This document shows positions 52,448 through 63,903 of a DNA stretch of 64,000 bases, piece by piece. The stretch covers positions 94,434-158,433 of the forward strand of contig NZ_FYDO01000009.1 in NCBI RefSeq assembly GCF_900187615.1, read 5' to 3'. Source of the stretch: Pseudomonas sp. Irchel s3f7. GTDB lineage: Bacteria; Pseudomonadota; Gammaproteobacteria; Pseudomonadales; Pseudomonadaceae. Positions within the stretch are counted from its first letter, which is position 1. Every line of letters begins with the position of its first letter. The position numbers and the translations under genes were made by a program. The notes beneath the pieces are model-generated. The model did no database searches and had not been told where the DNA came from. It worked only from the letters and a program-made list of their open reading frames with translations.

Positions 52448-53212
52448 ATGAGTGCAGAACAACACGACATCGGCGTTTCGCAGGTCGCTGCGGCCATTGC
52501 GGAACCCGCACGGACGAAAATCCTCTGTTCGTTGATGGACGGCCACGCTCGTACCAGCACGGAGTTGGCGGCGGTGGCCGAGGTCAGCGCGTCGACCGCC
52601 AGTGCCCATTTGGCGAAACTTAAGGAGTTGGCGCTGATCCGCTTGCACGCACAGGGGCGTCATCGTTATTACAGCCTGGCGGACAAGCGCGTGGCCCAGG
52701 CGCTCGAAGCACTGATGGTGATCGGCCAGAACACCGCGCCGACATTCAAATCGCACACACCGGACCGTCTGCAATTCGCTCGCACGTGCTACGACCACAT
52801 GGCCGGAACCCTGGCGGTGCTGTTGCACGACCGTCTGATTGACGCGGGGTGGCTGCAGGAAATCGACGAACAGGCCTATCGCTTGAGCGACAGCGGTACG
52901 GCAATGTTTGAAGGACTGGGTGTTGCCGTGCAGGATTTGAACACGCTACGTCGCCGCTTTGCCTGCCCTTGCCTGGACTGGAGCATGCGCCGGCCGCATC
53001 TGGGTGGATCGCTGGGAGCGGCTTTGTTGCAAGTGGCGCTCAGGCGCAAGTGGGTGACGCAGGATCTCGATAGCCGTGCACTGGCATTGACGGTGTTGGG
53101 ACGAAAGGAGATCGCGGGGCGGTTTGGGATTGAGTTGCCCATTGAGCGTGATGGTAAAAGATCGCAGCCTTCGGCAGCTCCGGGGAGTGGGCCGCGTTTG
53201 GACGATTTTTAG
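52448..53212 (+). CDS. ArsR-type winged-helix regulator divergent from the P450
   Basis: 254 residues. An ArsR-like helix-turn-helix at about 15-85 (AIAEPARTKILCSLMDGHAR, VSASTASAHLAKLKELALIR) is followed by a second, long helical part with CPCLDWSMRRPHLGG, longer than simple ArsR proteins. The CPC pair could sense a metal or oxidant. It shares an 80-bp promoter region with the P450, so it is its likely repressor. A strong terminator ends it. Confidence 0.85.
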   Translation: MSAEQHDIGVSQVAAAIAEPARTKILCSLMDGHARTSTELAAVAEVSASTASAHLAKLKELALIRLHAQGRHRYYSLADKRVAQALEALMVIGQNTAPTFKSHTPDRLQFARTCYDHMAGTLAVLLHDRLIDAGWLQEIDEQAYRLSDSGTAMFEGLGVAVQDLNTLRRRFACPCLDWSMRRPHLGGSLGAALLQVALRRKWVTQDLDSRALALTVLGRKEIAGRFGIELPIERDGKRSQPSAAPGSGPRLDDF

Positions 53213-53218
53213 CCATGA

Positions 53219-53254
53219 AAAAGCCCCCCATCGGTCACCCGATGGGGGGCTTTT
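53219..53254. terminator. Bidirectional terminator between the ArsR-type gene and ilvE
   Basis: AAAAGCCCCCCATCGG pairs fully with CCGATGGGGGGCTTTT around TCAC; A- and T-runs on both sides serve both convergent genes. Confidence 0.95.
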
Positions 53255-53271
53255 GTGCGTCTGGCGTCAGG

Positions 53272-54291
53272 TCAAACCTTGACGATCCAGCCCGCTGGCG
53301 CTTCGATGTCGCCGGTTTGCACGCCGGTCAGCTCTTTGTAGAGCTTCTGGGTGACCGGGCCGACTTCGGTTTCGCTGTGGAACACGTGCAGATGGTCGTT
53401 GTAGTCGATGCCGCCGATTGGCGTGATTACGGCTGCGGTACCGCAGGCACCGGCTTCCTTGAAGTCCGACAGTTTGTCGATCAGCACGTCGCCTTCAATC
53501 ACTTCCAGGCCCAGACGGGTCTTGGCCAGCTCGATCAGCGACAGACGGGTGATGCCCGGCAGTACCGATGGCGAGTTCGGGGTCACGAACTTGTTGTCGT
53601 GGGTGATCCCGAAGAAGTTGGCCGAACCGACTTCCTCGATCTTGGTGTGGGTCATCGGATCCAGGTAGATGGCGTCGGCGAAGTGGGCTTTCTTGGCCTT
53701 GGAGCCCGGCATCAGGCTGGCGGCGTAGTTGCCACCGACCTTGGCGGCGCCGGTACCTTGAGGCGCGGCGCGGTCGTAGCTGGAAATCTGGAAGTTGTGC
53801 GGGGTCAGGCCGCCCTTGAAGTAGGCGCCGACCGGAATGCAGAAGATCGAGAAGATGAACTCGGGGGCGGTACGCACGCCGATGTTGTCACCCACGCCGA
53901 TCACGAACGGGCGCAGGTACAGCGCGCCGCCGGTGCCGTAAGGCGGGATGAAACGTTCGTTGGCGCGGACCACTTCTTTACAGGCTTCGATGAACTGCTC
54001 GGTTTCGACCTGCGGCATCAGCAGGCGGGCGCAGCTGCGCTGCATGCGCAGTGCGTTCTGGTCTGGGCGGAACAGGTTGATCGAGCCATCCTTGCAACGA
54101 TAGGCCTTCATGCCTTCGAAGCACTGCTGGCCATAGTGAAGGGCCGTGGAGCCTTCGCTGATGTGCAGCACGTTATCTTCGGTCAGGGTGCCCTTGTCCC
54201 ACTCGCCATTGCGAAAATACGACAGATAGCGTTTGTCGGTCTTGATGTAGTCAAAACCCAGCTTGTCCCAATTGATGCTTTCGTTACCCAT
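53272..54291 (-). CDS. ilvE: Branched-chain amino acid aminotransferase
   Basis: 339 residues from ATG 54291 (MGNESINWDKLGF), the class IV size; an upstream start adds 13 unlikely residues. The PLP lysine is in GTGAAKVGGNYAASL, and the fold marks LHYGQQCFEGMKAYR, IYLDPMTHTKIEEVGSANFF and CGTAAVITPIG are present. It moves the amino group between Leu, Ile or Val and 2-oxoglutarate. It lies just behind the bkd operon that degrades the resulting keto acids, separated by a REP pair. Confidence 0.93.
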   Translation of the reverse strand: MGNESINWDKLGFDYIKTDKRYLSYFRNGEWDKGTLTEDNVLHISEGSTALHYGQQCFEGMKAYRCKDGSINLFRPDQNALRMQRSCARLLMPQVETEQFIEACKEVVRANERFIPPYGTGGALYLRPFVIGVGDNIGVRTAPEFIFSIFCIPVGAYFKGGLTPHNFQISSYDRAAPQGTGAAKVGGNYAASLMPGSKAKKAHFADAIYLDPMTHTKIEEVGSANFFGITHDNKFVTPNSPSVLPGITRLSLIELAKTRLGLEVIEGDVLIDKLSDFKEAGACGTAAVITPIGGIDYNDHLHVFHSETEVGPVTQKLYKELTGVQTGDIEAPAGWIVKV

Positions 54292-54402
54292 GACACCCTC
54301 TATCACTGAACAACCGTCGAAACGGTTCAAGGCTTCTGACGTTTTTTGGATGGGGACAACAATACTTCATTCCGGGCCTATTTCGCAGCCCAGATTGCGA
54401 TC

Positions 54403-54484
54403 CCTGTAGGAGCTGGCTTGCCAGCGATCAATGCGGCGCGGTGTATCAGATTGACCGCCATCGCCAGCAAGTCGGCTCCTACAG
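54403..54484. repeat. REP pair (family 1)
   Basis: CTGTAGGAGCTGGCTTGCCA and opposite CATCGCCAGCAAGTCGGCTC, between lpdV and ilvE. Confidence 0.9.
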
Positions 54485-54503
54485 AGTTAGAGCGTGCTTT
54501 GAA

Positions 54504-55886
54504 TCACAGATGCAGCGCATGCCCCAAGGCCCGCAAAGCCGCTTCCTGCACCGCTTCACCCAGCGTCGGATGGGCATGGATGGTGCCGCCGATGTCTTCC
54601 AGCCGCGCACCCATTTCAAGGCTCTGCGCAAACGCCGTCGACAATTCCGACACGCCAACCCCCACCGCCTGCCAGCCGACAATCACATGATTGTCCCGAC
54701 GAGCGACCACACGCACGAAGCCGCTTTTCGACTCGAGCGTCATCGCCCGGCCATTGGCGGCGAACGGGAAGCTCGACACGATGCAATCCAGACCTGCGGC
54801 ACTGGCTTCGTCCGGGGTCTTGCCGACCACCACCAGTTCCGGGTCGGTAAAGCACACGGCGGCGATGGCGGTGGGGTTGAACTCGCGGTTCTTGCCGCTG
54901 ATCAGTTCGGCAACCATTTCGCCCTGGGCCATGGCCCGGTGCGCGAGCATCGGTTCGCCGCTGAGGTCACCGATGGCATACACGTTGCGCATGCTGGTCT
55001 GGCAACGGTTGTCGATCTTGATCGACGAGCCATTCATGTCCAGGTTCAACGCTTCGAGGTTCCAGCCTTGGGTGTTCGGCTTGCGACCGACGGCCACCAG
55101 CACCTGATCGGTTTCCAGGTTCAGGATGTCACCGTTTGGATCGAGTACTTGCAAGGTATTAGCTTGTGAATCAAAGCCTTGCACGCTGTGCTTCAAGTAA
55201 AGCTTCACGTCGAGTTTTTTCAGTTCGTCGTGAACAGGCTGGGTCAGTTCGGCGTCATAGGCCGGCAGGATGCGCTCCTGAGCCTCGACCACGCTGACGT
55301 CGGCACCGAGTTTGCGATAGGCAATGCCCAGTTCCAGGCCGATGTAACCGCCACCGACCACGATCAGGCGCTTGGGTACGGATGTCGGCGCCAGGGCCTC
55401 GGTGGACGAGATGATCGGCCCGCCAATCGGCAGCATCGGCAGGTTCACGCTTTTCGAACCGGTGGCCAGCACCAAGTGCTCGCACTGAATGCGCGTGTCG
55501 CCTACGTCCACGGTTTTACCGTCAACCACCTTGGCCCAGCCTTGAATGACCTGGACCTTGTTCTTCTTCAGCAGCGCCGCAACGCCGGTGGTCAGGCGAT
55601 CAACGATACCGTCCTTCCACTCGACGCTCTTGCTGATGTCGAGGGTCGGCGCCGAAACGTTGATGCCCAGCGCTGAATGCTGGCTGTGGTGTTGCGTCTG
55701 GTGAAACTGCTCGGCGACGTGAATCAACGCCTTGGAGGGAATGCAGCCAATGTTCAGGCAGGTGCCGCCCAGCGATTGGCCTTCCACCAGAATGGTCGGG
55801 ATGCCCAGCTGACCGGCACGGATCGCCGTCACATAACCGCCAGGGCCACCGCCGATGATCAGCAGCGTGGTGTTCAGAGTTTGCAT
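54504..55886 (-). CDS. lpdV: Dihydrolipoyl dehydrogenase (E3) of branched-chain keto acid dehydrogenase
   Basis: 460 residues from ATG 55886 (GGAG upstream). FAD motif [19 protein letters not shown], redox disulfide [16 protein letters not shown] motif [12 protein letters not shown], and the C-terminal catalytic [10 protein letters not shown]. It reoxidises the lipoyl arm of BkdB with NAD. It is the last gene of the bkd operon, 18 bp behind bkdB. Confidence 0.95.
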   Translation of the reverse strand: MQTLNTTLLIIGGGPGGYVTAIRAGQLGIPTILVEGQSLGGTCLNIGCIPSKALIHVAEQFHQTQHHSQHSALGINVSAPTLDISKSVEWKDGIVDRLTTGVAALLKKNKVQVIQGWAKVVDGKTVDVGDTRIQCEHLVLATGSKSVNLPMLPIGGPIISSTEALAPTSVPKRLIVVGGGYIGLELGIAYRKLGADVSVVEAQERILPAYDAELTQPVHDELKKLDVKLYLKHSVQGFDSQANTLQVLDPNGDILNLETDQVLVAVGRKPNTQGWNLEALNLDMNGSSIKIDNRCQTSMRNVYAIGDLSGEPMLAHRAMAQGEMVAELISGKNREFNPTAIAAVCFTDPELVVVGKTPDEASAAGLDCIVSSFPFAANGRAMTLESKSGFVRVVARRDNHVIVGWQAVGVGVSELSTAFAQSLEMGARLEDIGGTIHAHPTLGEAVQEAALRALGHALHL

Positions 55887-55904
55887 GGAGCTCTCCAACA
55901 AAAA

Positions 55905-57179
55905 TCAGTCCACAAACAAGGTGGCGGGTTGTTCGAGCAGGCCGCGAATGGCCTGGATGAAGAGCGCCGCGTCCATGCCATCGACCACGCGGTGATCGAA
56001 GGAACTGGAGAGGTTCATCATCTTGCGGATCACGATCTGGCCTTTGATCACCATCGGCCGTTCGACGATCTTGTTCACGCCGACAATTGCCACTTCCGGC
56101 AGGTTCAGCACCGGAGTGCTGACAATGCCGCCCAACGCGCCGAGGCTGGTCAGGGTGATGGTCGATCCGGACAGTTCATCGCGGCTGGCCTTGCCATTGC
56201 GCGCAGCCGTGGCCAAACGAGCGATTTCCGCCGCGTTGTCCCACAGGTTGCGGGCTTCGGCGTGACGCACCACTGGCACCATCAGGCCGACAGCGCTTTG
56301 GGTGGCAACCCCGACATGCACCGCGCCGGGGCGGGTGATGACCTGGGCTTCGTCGTCGTAGCGGGCGTTCATCTGCGGGAAGTCGCGCAGGGCGACGACC
56401 ATGGCGCGGACCAGGAACGGCAGCAACGTCAGCTTGCCACGGGTTGCGCCGTGTTTTTCGTTCAGGTGCGCACGCAGCTCTTCCACAGCTGTCACGTCGA
56501 TTTCCTCGACGTAGCTGAAGTGCGCGGCACGCTGGGTCGCGTCCTGCATGCGCTGGGCGATCTTGCGGCGCATGCCGATCACCGGGATCTGCTCTTCATC
56601 GTGACGCTGGGCGTAAGCGGCCGCGACGGGTGCCGAAGCGTTCGATTGGCCTTGGGCCAGATAGGCTTCGAGGTCGTCGTGCAAAATCCGCCCGGCGGGG
56701 CCAGTGCCACGCACCAGACGCAATTGAATGCCGAAGTCCAGCGCATGTTTGCGCACGGCCGGGGAGGCGAGCGGGCGTTCATCGGCTTCGCGGGCGACCA
56801 TCGGCCCTTGGCAAACGGCCGCTTTCGGTGCTGCGGCAGCCACCGGTTTGCTTTCCACGGCGGTTTCGACTGTCGGCGCTGCAACCGGCGCTTCTTTAAC
56901 AGGGGCCGGTTGCGCCGACGCCTTAACGTTGCCGGCGCCTTCGACTTCGATGCTGATCAGCACACTGCCGACCGCCATGACTTCGCCTGGCTGGCCACCG
57001 AGTGCAATGACTTTGCCGTGCACTGGCGACGGAATATCGACCATCGCTTTATCGGTCATGACATCGGCCAGTACCTGATCCTCGACGACCATGTCGCCGA
57101 CTTTGACGTGCCATACCGACAATTCAACTTCTGCAATGCCTTCGCCAATGTCCGGCATTTTAATAACGTGCGTGCCCAT
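55905..57179 (-). CDS. bkdB: Branched-chain keto acid dehydrogenase E2 (lipoamide acyltransferase)
   Basis: 424 residues: a lipoyl domain at 1-78 with the lipoylated Lys in TDKAMVDIPSP, an Ala/Pro linker, the E1/E3-binding domain near 135-170 (LASPAVRKHALDFGIQLRLV), and the catalytic domain ending with SSSFDHRVVDGMDAALF. It moves the branched acyl group to CoA. It begins directly before the bkdA2 stop on the same strand, so expression is coupled. Confidence 0.95.
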   Translation of the reverse strand: MGTHVIKMPDIGEGIAEVELSVWHVKVGDMVVEDQVLADVMTDKAMVDIPSPVHGKVIALGGQPGEVMAVGSVLISIEVEGAGNVKASAQPAPVKEAPVAAPTVETAVESKPVAAAAPKAAVCQGPMVAREADERPLASPAVRKHALDFGIQLRLVRGTGPAGRILHDDLEAYLAQGQSNASAPVAAAYAQRHDEEQIPVIGMRRKIAQRMQDATQRAAHFSYVEEIDVTAVEELRAHLNEKHGATRGKLTLLPFLVRAMVVALRDFPQMNARYDDEAQVITRPGAVHVGVATQSAVGLMVPVVRHAEARNLWDNAAEIARLATAARNGKASRDELSGSTITLTSLGALGGIVSTPVLNLPEVAIVGVNKIVERPMVIKGQIVIRKMMNLSSSFDHRVVDGMDAALFIQAIRGLLEQPATLFVD

Positions 57180-58238
57180 TCAGACCTCCATGACCCGTTT
57201 CAGAGCCGCGCCCACTCGGGACGGGCCAGGGAAATACGCCCACTCTTGCGCGTGCGGGTAGGGAGTGTCCCAGCCGGTGACGCGTTCGATTGGCGCTTCC
57301 AGGTGGTGGAAGCAGTGTTCTTGCACCAGCGACACCAGTTCGGCGCCGAAACCGCAGGTGCGGGTGGCTTCATGGACCACCACGCAACGGCCGGTTTTCT
57401 TCACCGACTTGACGATGGTTTCCAGGTCCAGCGGCCACAGGCTGCGCAGGTCGATGACTTCGGCGTCGATGCCGGTTTCTTCAGCGGCGACTTGCGACAC
57501 GTACACGGTGGTGCCGTAGGTCAGGATGGTCACGTCCTTGCCCGGACGGGTGATGGCGGCGACGTCCAGCGGCACGGTGTAGTAACCGTCCGGCACTTGT
57601 GCGGCCGGGTGTTTCGACCACGGGGTAACCGGGCGGTCGTGGTGGCCGTCGAACGGGCCGTTGTACAGGCGTTTTGGCTCGAGGAAGATCACCGGGTCAT
57701 CGTTTTCGATGGAGGCGATCAGCAGGCCTTTGGCGTCATACGGGTTGGACGGCATGACGGTACGCAGACCGCAGACCTGAGTGAACATCGCCTCGATGCT
57801 CTGGCTGTGGGTCTGGCCGCCGTAAATGCCACCGCCGCAGGGCATGCGCAGAGTCATCGGTGCGGTGAACTCGCCGGCCGAGCGATAGCGCAGGCGGGCG
57901 GCTTCGGAGATGATCTGGTCGGAGGCCGGGTACACGTAGTCGGCGAACTGGATCTCGGCCACCGGACGCAAACCGTAGGCGCCCATGCCCACGGCGACGC
58001 CGACGATACCGCTCTCGGAGATCGGCGCGTCGAACACCCGCGAAGTGCCGTACTTGTTCTGCAAGCCTTCGGTGCAGCGGAACACGCCACCGAAATAGCC
58101 AACGTCCTGGCCGAACACCACGACGTTGTCATCACGCTCAAGCATCACATCCATGGCCGAGCGCAGGGCCTGGATCATGGTCATGGTGGTCGTGGTCATG
58201 GCGGTTTCCAACTCGATATTGTTGTTGTGATCGTTCAT
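57180..58238 (-). CDS. bkdA2: Branched-chain keto acid dehydrogenase E1 beta subunit
   Basis: 352 residues, about 13 more than the core owing to MNDHNNNIELETAM before TTTTMTMIQALRSAMD; a start at the second Met is possible. Marks of the E1 beta fold: VVFGQDVGYFGGVFRCTEGL, GIVGVAVGMGAYGLRPVAEI and VVVHEATRTCGFGAELV. With BkdA1 it decarboxylates the keto acids of Val, Leu and Ile using thiamine diphosphate. It follows bkdA1 after one base. Confidence 0.94.
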   Translation of the reverse strand: MNDHNNNIELETAMTTTTMTMIQALRSAMDVMLERDDNVVVFGQDVGYFGGVFRCTEGLQNKYGTSRVFDAPISESGIVGVAVGMGAYGLRPVAEIQFADYVYPASDQIISEAARLRYRSAGEFTAPMTLRMPCGGGIYGGQTHSQSIEAMFTQVCGLRTVMPSNPYDAKGLLIASIENDDPVIFLEPKRLYNGPFDGHHDRPVTPWSKHPAAQVPDGYYTVPLDVAAITRPGKDVTILTYGTTVYVSQVAAEETGIDAEVIDLRSLWPLDLETIVKSVKKTGRCVVVHEATRTCGFGAELVSLVQEHCFHHLEAPIERVTGWDTPYPHAQEWAYFPGPSRVGAALKRVMEV

Positions 58239-58239
58239 G

Positions 58240-60148
<1,909 letters not shown>

Positions 60149-60178
60149 ACACAAGCATCTTTATCGCCTGATACGCCG

Positions 60179-60255
60179 CCTTCGCTGGCAAGCCAGCTCC
60201 TACAGGGGCCTCGGCTGTGCGCAAACCTTGTGTAGGAGCTGGCTTGCCAGCGAAA
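60179..60255. repeat. REP pair (family 1, inverted order)
   Basis: CTTCGCTGGCAAGCCAGCTC first, then TGTAGGAGCTGGCTTGCCAG: here the two REPs are in tail-to-tail order, opposite to the other pairs. It lies between bkdR and the MBL gene. Confidence 0.85.
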
Positions 60256-60292
60256 GGCCGCAGGCTGCTTTCAGCATTTCAAGTTTTTGTGT

Positions 60293-61156
60293 TCAGAGCT
60301 TGTTCAGGGGAATTTTCAGGTAGGTCACGCCGTTGTCCTCGGCCGGCGGCAAGTTCCCCGCCCGCACGTTCACCTGGATCGCCGGCAGCAACAGCGTCGG
60401 CATCCCCAACCCGGCATCGCGCCGGGTGCGCATCTCGACAAACGCAGCTTCGTCGATGCCGTCACGCACATGAATGTTGCGTTGGCGTTGTTCCCCGACC
60501 GTGGTCATGCAGGACGGTTCTCGGCCTTCGGGCGGGTAATCGTGGCAAACGTAGAGCCGCACGCTGGCGGGGAAGGCCAACAGTTTGTGGATCGAGGCGA
60601 ACATCTGGTTGGCATTGCCACCGGGAAAGTCGCAGCGCGCGGTGCCTACGTCCGGCATGAACAACGTGTCACCCACCAGAATCGCGTCATTGCCAACCAG
60701 GTACGCCATGTCCGCCGGGGTATGGCCGGGTACGTGCAGGGCGGTCGCCTTGAGGTTGCCGATCATGAACGATTCGCCGGGGGCGAACAGGTGATCGAAC
60801 TGGGAACCATCGACGCAAAAGGATGGCTCGAGATTGAACAGCGTCTTGAACACGTCCTGGACCTTGCTGATCGATTCGCCAATGGCGATTTTGCCGCCAA
60901 GCTCCTTGCGCAGATACGGCGCGGCGGACAGGTGATCGGCATGGGCGTGGGTTTCGAGCAGCCATTGCACCTGCAATTGATGGGCGCGAACGAAGGCGAT
61001 GATCCTGTCGGCCTGGGTGGTCGCGGTACGCCCGGCGGCTGCATCGTAGTCGAGCACCGGATCGACAATCGCACACTGCCCACCATCAGCCTCGTAGACC
61101 ACGTAGCTGTAGGTCGAGGAGGCGGGGTCGAGGAAAGCTTCAATCAGTGCGGGCAT
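60293..61156 (-). CDS. Persulfide dioxygenase-type metallo-beta-lactamase fold protein
   Basis: 287 residues from ATG 61156 (a GTG two codons before is less likely). Metal ligands: THAHADHLSAAPYL, HVPGHTPADMAYL, LVGDTLFMPDVGTARCDFPG and the last His in VCHDYPPEGRE. The spacing and the GTARCDFPGG stretch fit persulfide dioxygenases (ETHE1-like), which turn glutathione persulfide into sulfite with one iron. It is divergent from a BigR-type regulator and near an SQR-like gene, which supports a sulfide role. Confidence 0.87.
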   Translation of the reverse strand: MPALIEAFLDPASSTYSYVVYEADGGQCAIVDPVLDYDAAAGRTATTQADRIIAFVRAHQLQVQWLLETHAHADHLSAAPYLRKELGGKIAIGESISKVQDVFKTLFNLEPSFCVDGSQFDHLFAPGESFMIGNLKATALHVPGHTPADMAYLVGNDAILVGDTLFMPDVGTARCDFPGGNANQMFASIHKLLAFPASVRLYVCHDYPPEGREPSCMTTVGEQRQRNIHVRDGIDEAAFVEMRTRRDAGLGMPTLLLPAIQVNVRAGNLPPAEDNGVTYLKIPLNKL

Positions 61157-61274
61157 GGACACGAACCTGTGCAGGGGTAGAAAAGGCAGAAGAGGAAAAG
61201 TCAGCCATCGGTTGCAACACTTTATCTAAAGACATAATGTTCGCAGCTTAAGTGACGTTGAAGGCATCCTGCAA

Positions 61275-61616
61275 ATGCAATCCAGTCTGACCGAATGTGA
61301 AGTCGCCCAACTGCGCGCCTCGGCCTCCAAGGCCTGTGCGCTGCTCAAGGCCCTGGCCAACGAGGATCGTCTGTTGATCCTGTGCCAGTTGACCCAGGGC
61401 GAGCGCAACGTAGGCGAGCTGGAAAAAATGACCGGTGTGCGCCAACCGACCCTGTCCCAGCAATTGGGCATCCTGCGCGATGAAGGACTGGTCGCCACCC
61501 GTCGTGAAGGCAAATACATTTTTTACGGTCTCGCCAGTCACGAAGTGATCCAGGTGATGAAAACCCTCTCCGGGCTTTATTGCGGGGCGGTGCTTAAAAG
61601 CTGGGTTCAACCCTGA
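61275..61616 (+). CDS. bigR: BigR/SqrR-type sulfide-responsive ArsR repressor
   Basis: 113 residues with an ArsR winged helix (LANEDRLLILCQLTQGERNV, VRQPTLSQQLGILRDEGLVA). Two cysteines, one in LILCQL and one in LYCGAV, stand where BigR/SqrR form a disulfide or polysulfide bridge on contact with persulfides, which frees DNA. It is divergent from the persulfide dioxygenase gene and is followed by sqr and tauE genes after a REP pair. Confidence 0.88.
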   Translation: MQSSLTECEVAQLRASASKACALLKALANEDRLLILCQLTQGERNVGELEKMTGVRQPTLSQQLGILRDEGLVATRREGKYIFYGLASHEVIQVMKTLSGLYCGAVLKSWVQP

Positions 61617-61636
61617 TGCCAGCTAACACACCGAAC

Positions 61637-61738
61637 CTGTAGGAGCGAGCTTGCTCGCGATGGATGTAATGGCACCGCGTTTATACAGATAACACGCGTA
61701 ATCGTTAGCGACCATCGCGAGCAAGCTCGCTCCTACAG
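61637..61738. repeat. REP pair (family 2) between bigR and sqr
   Basis: CTGTAGGAGCGAGCTTGCTC and opposite CATCGCGAGCAAGCTCGCTC; same family as 41975-42077, including the ACACGC-containing spacer. Confidence 0.9.
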
Positions 61739-61792
61739 TCGTTTTGTGTCGCGGCTGGAAGAAAATTTGCGTGCAGCAAAAAGGAACAAGCA

Positions 61793-63037
61793 ATGAACGA
61801 TCAACACTGGGGCCCATCCATCAGTGCAGATATCGTGGTCATCGGCGGCGGAACGGCAGGCATCGGTTTTGTCGCCAGCCTGCTCAAGCGTAGCCCGCAT
61901 CTGAACGTCACCGTCATCGAGCCCGACTCCCGGCACTACTATCAACCGGCCTGGACGCTGGTCGGCGGCGGCGCCTACAACGTGGAAAACACCGTGCGGC
62001 CGATGGCCTCGGTGATGCCACGCGGGGCCCATTGGCTGCAGGCTGCCGTGACGGGCATCGATCCCGACAAGCGCCAACTCACCCTCGGTGATGCGCGTAC
62101 GGTCAGCTATCAAAACCTGGTAGTCTGCCCCGGCCTGCGCCTGGCCTGGGAGAAGATCGAAGGCCTGGAGGACACCCTCGGCCAGCACGGTGTGACCTCC
62201 AATTACAGCTACCGGCACGCGACCTACACCTGGGATCTGGTGCAGAAACTTCGCGGCGGCAAGGTGCTGTTCACCCAGCCGGCCATGCCAATCAAATGTG
62301 CCGGTGCGCCACAAAAGGCTCTGTACCTGTCCTGCGATCACTGGAACAAGACCGGTGTGCTGAACACCATCGACGTCGAATTCAATCTTGCGGGCGCGGC
62401 GCTGTTCGGCGTGCCGACCTTTGTCCCGCCACTGATGAAATACATCGACAAGTACAACGCCCGGCTGGCGTTCAACTCGAACCTTGTCAAGGTCGACGGC
62501 CCGGCGAAAACCGCGTGGTTCGACGTCAAGGATGCCGATGGCAATGTCACCCGCCAGGCAAAAACCTTTGACCTGCTGCATGTCGTACCGCCTCAGGTGG
62601 CCCCGGATTTCGTCGCCCGTAGCCCGTTGGCCGACGCCGCCGGCTGGTGCGAGGTCGACCCCCACAGCCTGCAGCATCCGCGTTATCCCGACGTCTTTGC
62701 GCTGGGTGATATCTGCGGCACTACCAACGCAAAAACCGCCGCGGCGGTGCGCAAGCAGATCGTGGTGGTGGCCGAAAACCTGCTGGCCTTGCGCAAGCAA
62801 CAGCCGCTGCCGCTGAAGTACGACGGTTATGGCTCCTGTCCGCTGACGGTGGAGAAGGGCAAGGTGATCCTTGCCGAGTTCGGTTACGCGGGCAAGTTGC
62901 TGCCGACCTTTCCCCTTGATCCGACGACCCCGCGCCGCTCGGCGTGGTGGCTAAAGGCGACACTGCTACCGTGGTTCTACTGGAACGGCATGCTCAAGGG
63001 CCGCGAGTGGCTGACACGTGTATCCAAGGTCGACTGA
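61793..63037 (+). CDS. Sulfide:quinone oxidoreductase-like flavoprotein
   Basis: 414 residues. FAD motif DIVVIGGGTAGIGFVASL, PDSRHYYQPAWTLVGGG, the redox Cys in MPIKCAGAPQKA, a second Cys in YGSCPLTV, and FAD-closing DVFALGDICGTTNAKTAAAV; amphipathic end KATLLPWFYWNGMLKGREWL for membrane binding. SQR oxidises sulfide to persulfide and passes electrons to quinone. This fits with persulfide dioxygenase and BigR nearby. AAGGA precedes the ATG. Confidence 0.88.
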   Translation: MNDQHWGPSISADIVVIGGGTAGIGFVASLLKRSPHLNVTVIEPDSRHYYQPAWTLVGGGAYNVENTVRPMASVMPRGAHWLQAAVTGIDPDKRQLTLGDARTVSYQNLVVCPGLRLAWEKIEGLEDTLGQHGVTSNYSYRHATYTWDLVQKLRGGKVLFTQPAMPIKCAGAPQKALYLSCDHWNKTGVLNTIDVEFNLAGAALFGVPTFVPPLMKYIDKYNARLAFNSNLVKVDGPAKTAWFDVKDADGNVTRQAKTFDLLHVVPPQVAPDFVARSPLADAAGWCEVDPHSLQHPRYPDVFALGDICGTTNAKTAAAVRKQIVVVAENLLALRKQQPLPLKYDGYGSCPLTVEKGKVILAEFGYAGKLLPTFPLDPTTPRRSAWWLKATLLPWFYWNGMLKGREWLTRVSKVD

Positions 63038-63046
63038 GAACTCCCT

Positions 63047-63853
63047 ATGTTGCTGGCAAGTCTGTTTGGTTTGGTGATGGGCCTTGTGCTGGGTTTGACC
63101 GGTGCCGGGGGCGGCATTCTTGCAGTACCAGCCCTGGTGTTGGGGTTGGGCTGGAGCATGACCCAGGCCGCGCCGGTGGCGTTGTTTGCCGTCGGCAGCG
63201 CGGCAGCGGTCGGCGCCCTCGACGGTTTGCGTCATCGGCTGGTGCGCTATCGAGCGGCGCTGCTGATCGCGGCCCTCGGTGCAGTGTTTTCACCGCTGGG
63301 CATCTACTTCGCCCATCAGTTGCCGGAAAAAATCCTGATGATCCTGTTCAGCCTGCTGATGGTCATGGTGGCCTGGCGGATGCTGCGACGTGAGCGCAAG
63401 GAGGAGGGCCCCAGCGACCACGGTCAGGCCAACTGGGGCCAGAAAAACTGCATGCTCGATCAACAGACCGGGCGTTTCTCCTGGACCGCCAAATGCACTG
63501 CGACCCTCGCGGCGCTGGGTGCGGTCACCGGCGTGGTGTCAGGGTTACTCGGTGTCGGCGGCGGTTTTCTAATTGTGCCGGCGTTCAAGCAACTGACCGA
63601 CGTGCAGATGCGCGGAATCGTCGCCACCTCGCTGATGGTCATCAGCCTGATTTCGGCCATCGGCGTGATCGGCGCGTTTCAGGCGGGGGTGCGTATCGAC
63701 AGCGTCGGTGCAACCTTCATCGGCGCCAGCATTGTCGGCATGATCATTGGCCGAAGGCTGTGCAGCCGGGTTCCGGCGCGGGCGTTGCAGGTCGGGTTCG
63801 CTAGCATCTGCGTCGTGGTCGCCGCCTACATGCTGATAAAAGCGAGCGTTTGA
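63047..63853 (+). CDS. TauE/SafE family sulfite exporter
   Basis: 268 residues, about eight membrane helices in two halves (GLTGAGGGILAVPALVLGLG and VSGLLGVGGGFLIVPAFKQL). A cytosolic loop (RRERKEEGPSDHGQANWGQK) joins them. Nine bases behind sqr, it is probably the exit for sulfite made by the persulfide dioxygenase. Confidence 0.88.
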   Translation: MLLASLFGLVMGLVLGLTGAGGGILAVPALVLGLGWSMTQAAPVALFAVGSAAAVGALDGLRHRLVRYRAALLIAALGAVFSPLGIYFAHQLPEKILMILFSLLMVMVAWRMLRRERKEEGPSDHGQANWGQKNCMLDQQTGRFSWTAKCTATLAALGAVTGVVSGLLGVGGGFLIVPAFKQLTDVQMRGIVATSLMVISLISAIGVIGAFQAGVRIDSVGATFIGASIVGMIIGRRLCSRVPARALQVGFASICVVVAAYMLIKASV

Positions 63854-63854
63854 C

Positions 63855-63903
63855 CTGTAGGAGCCGGCTTCAAGTGCGCCTTCGCCGGCAAGCCGGCTCC
63901 TAC
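63855..63903. repeat. REP pair (family 1), compact
   Basis: CTGTAGGAGCCGGCTT and opposite CGCCGGCAAGCCGGCTCCTA only a few bases apart. It starts one base after the TauE stop. Confidence 0.85.
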
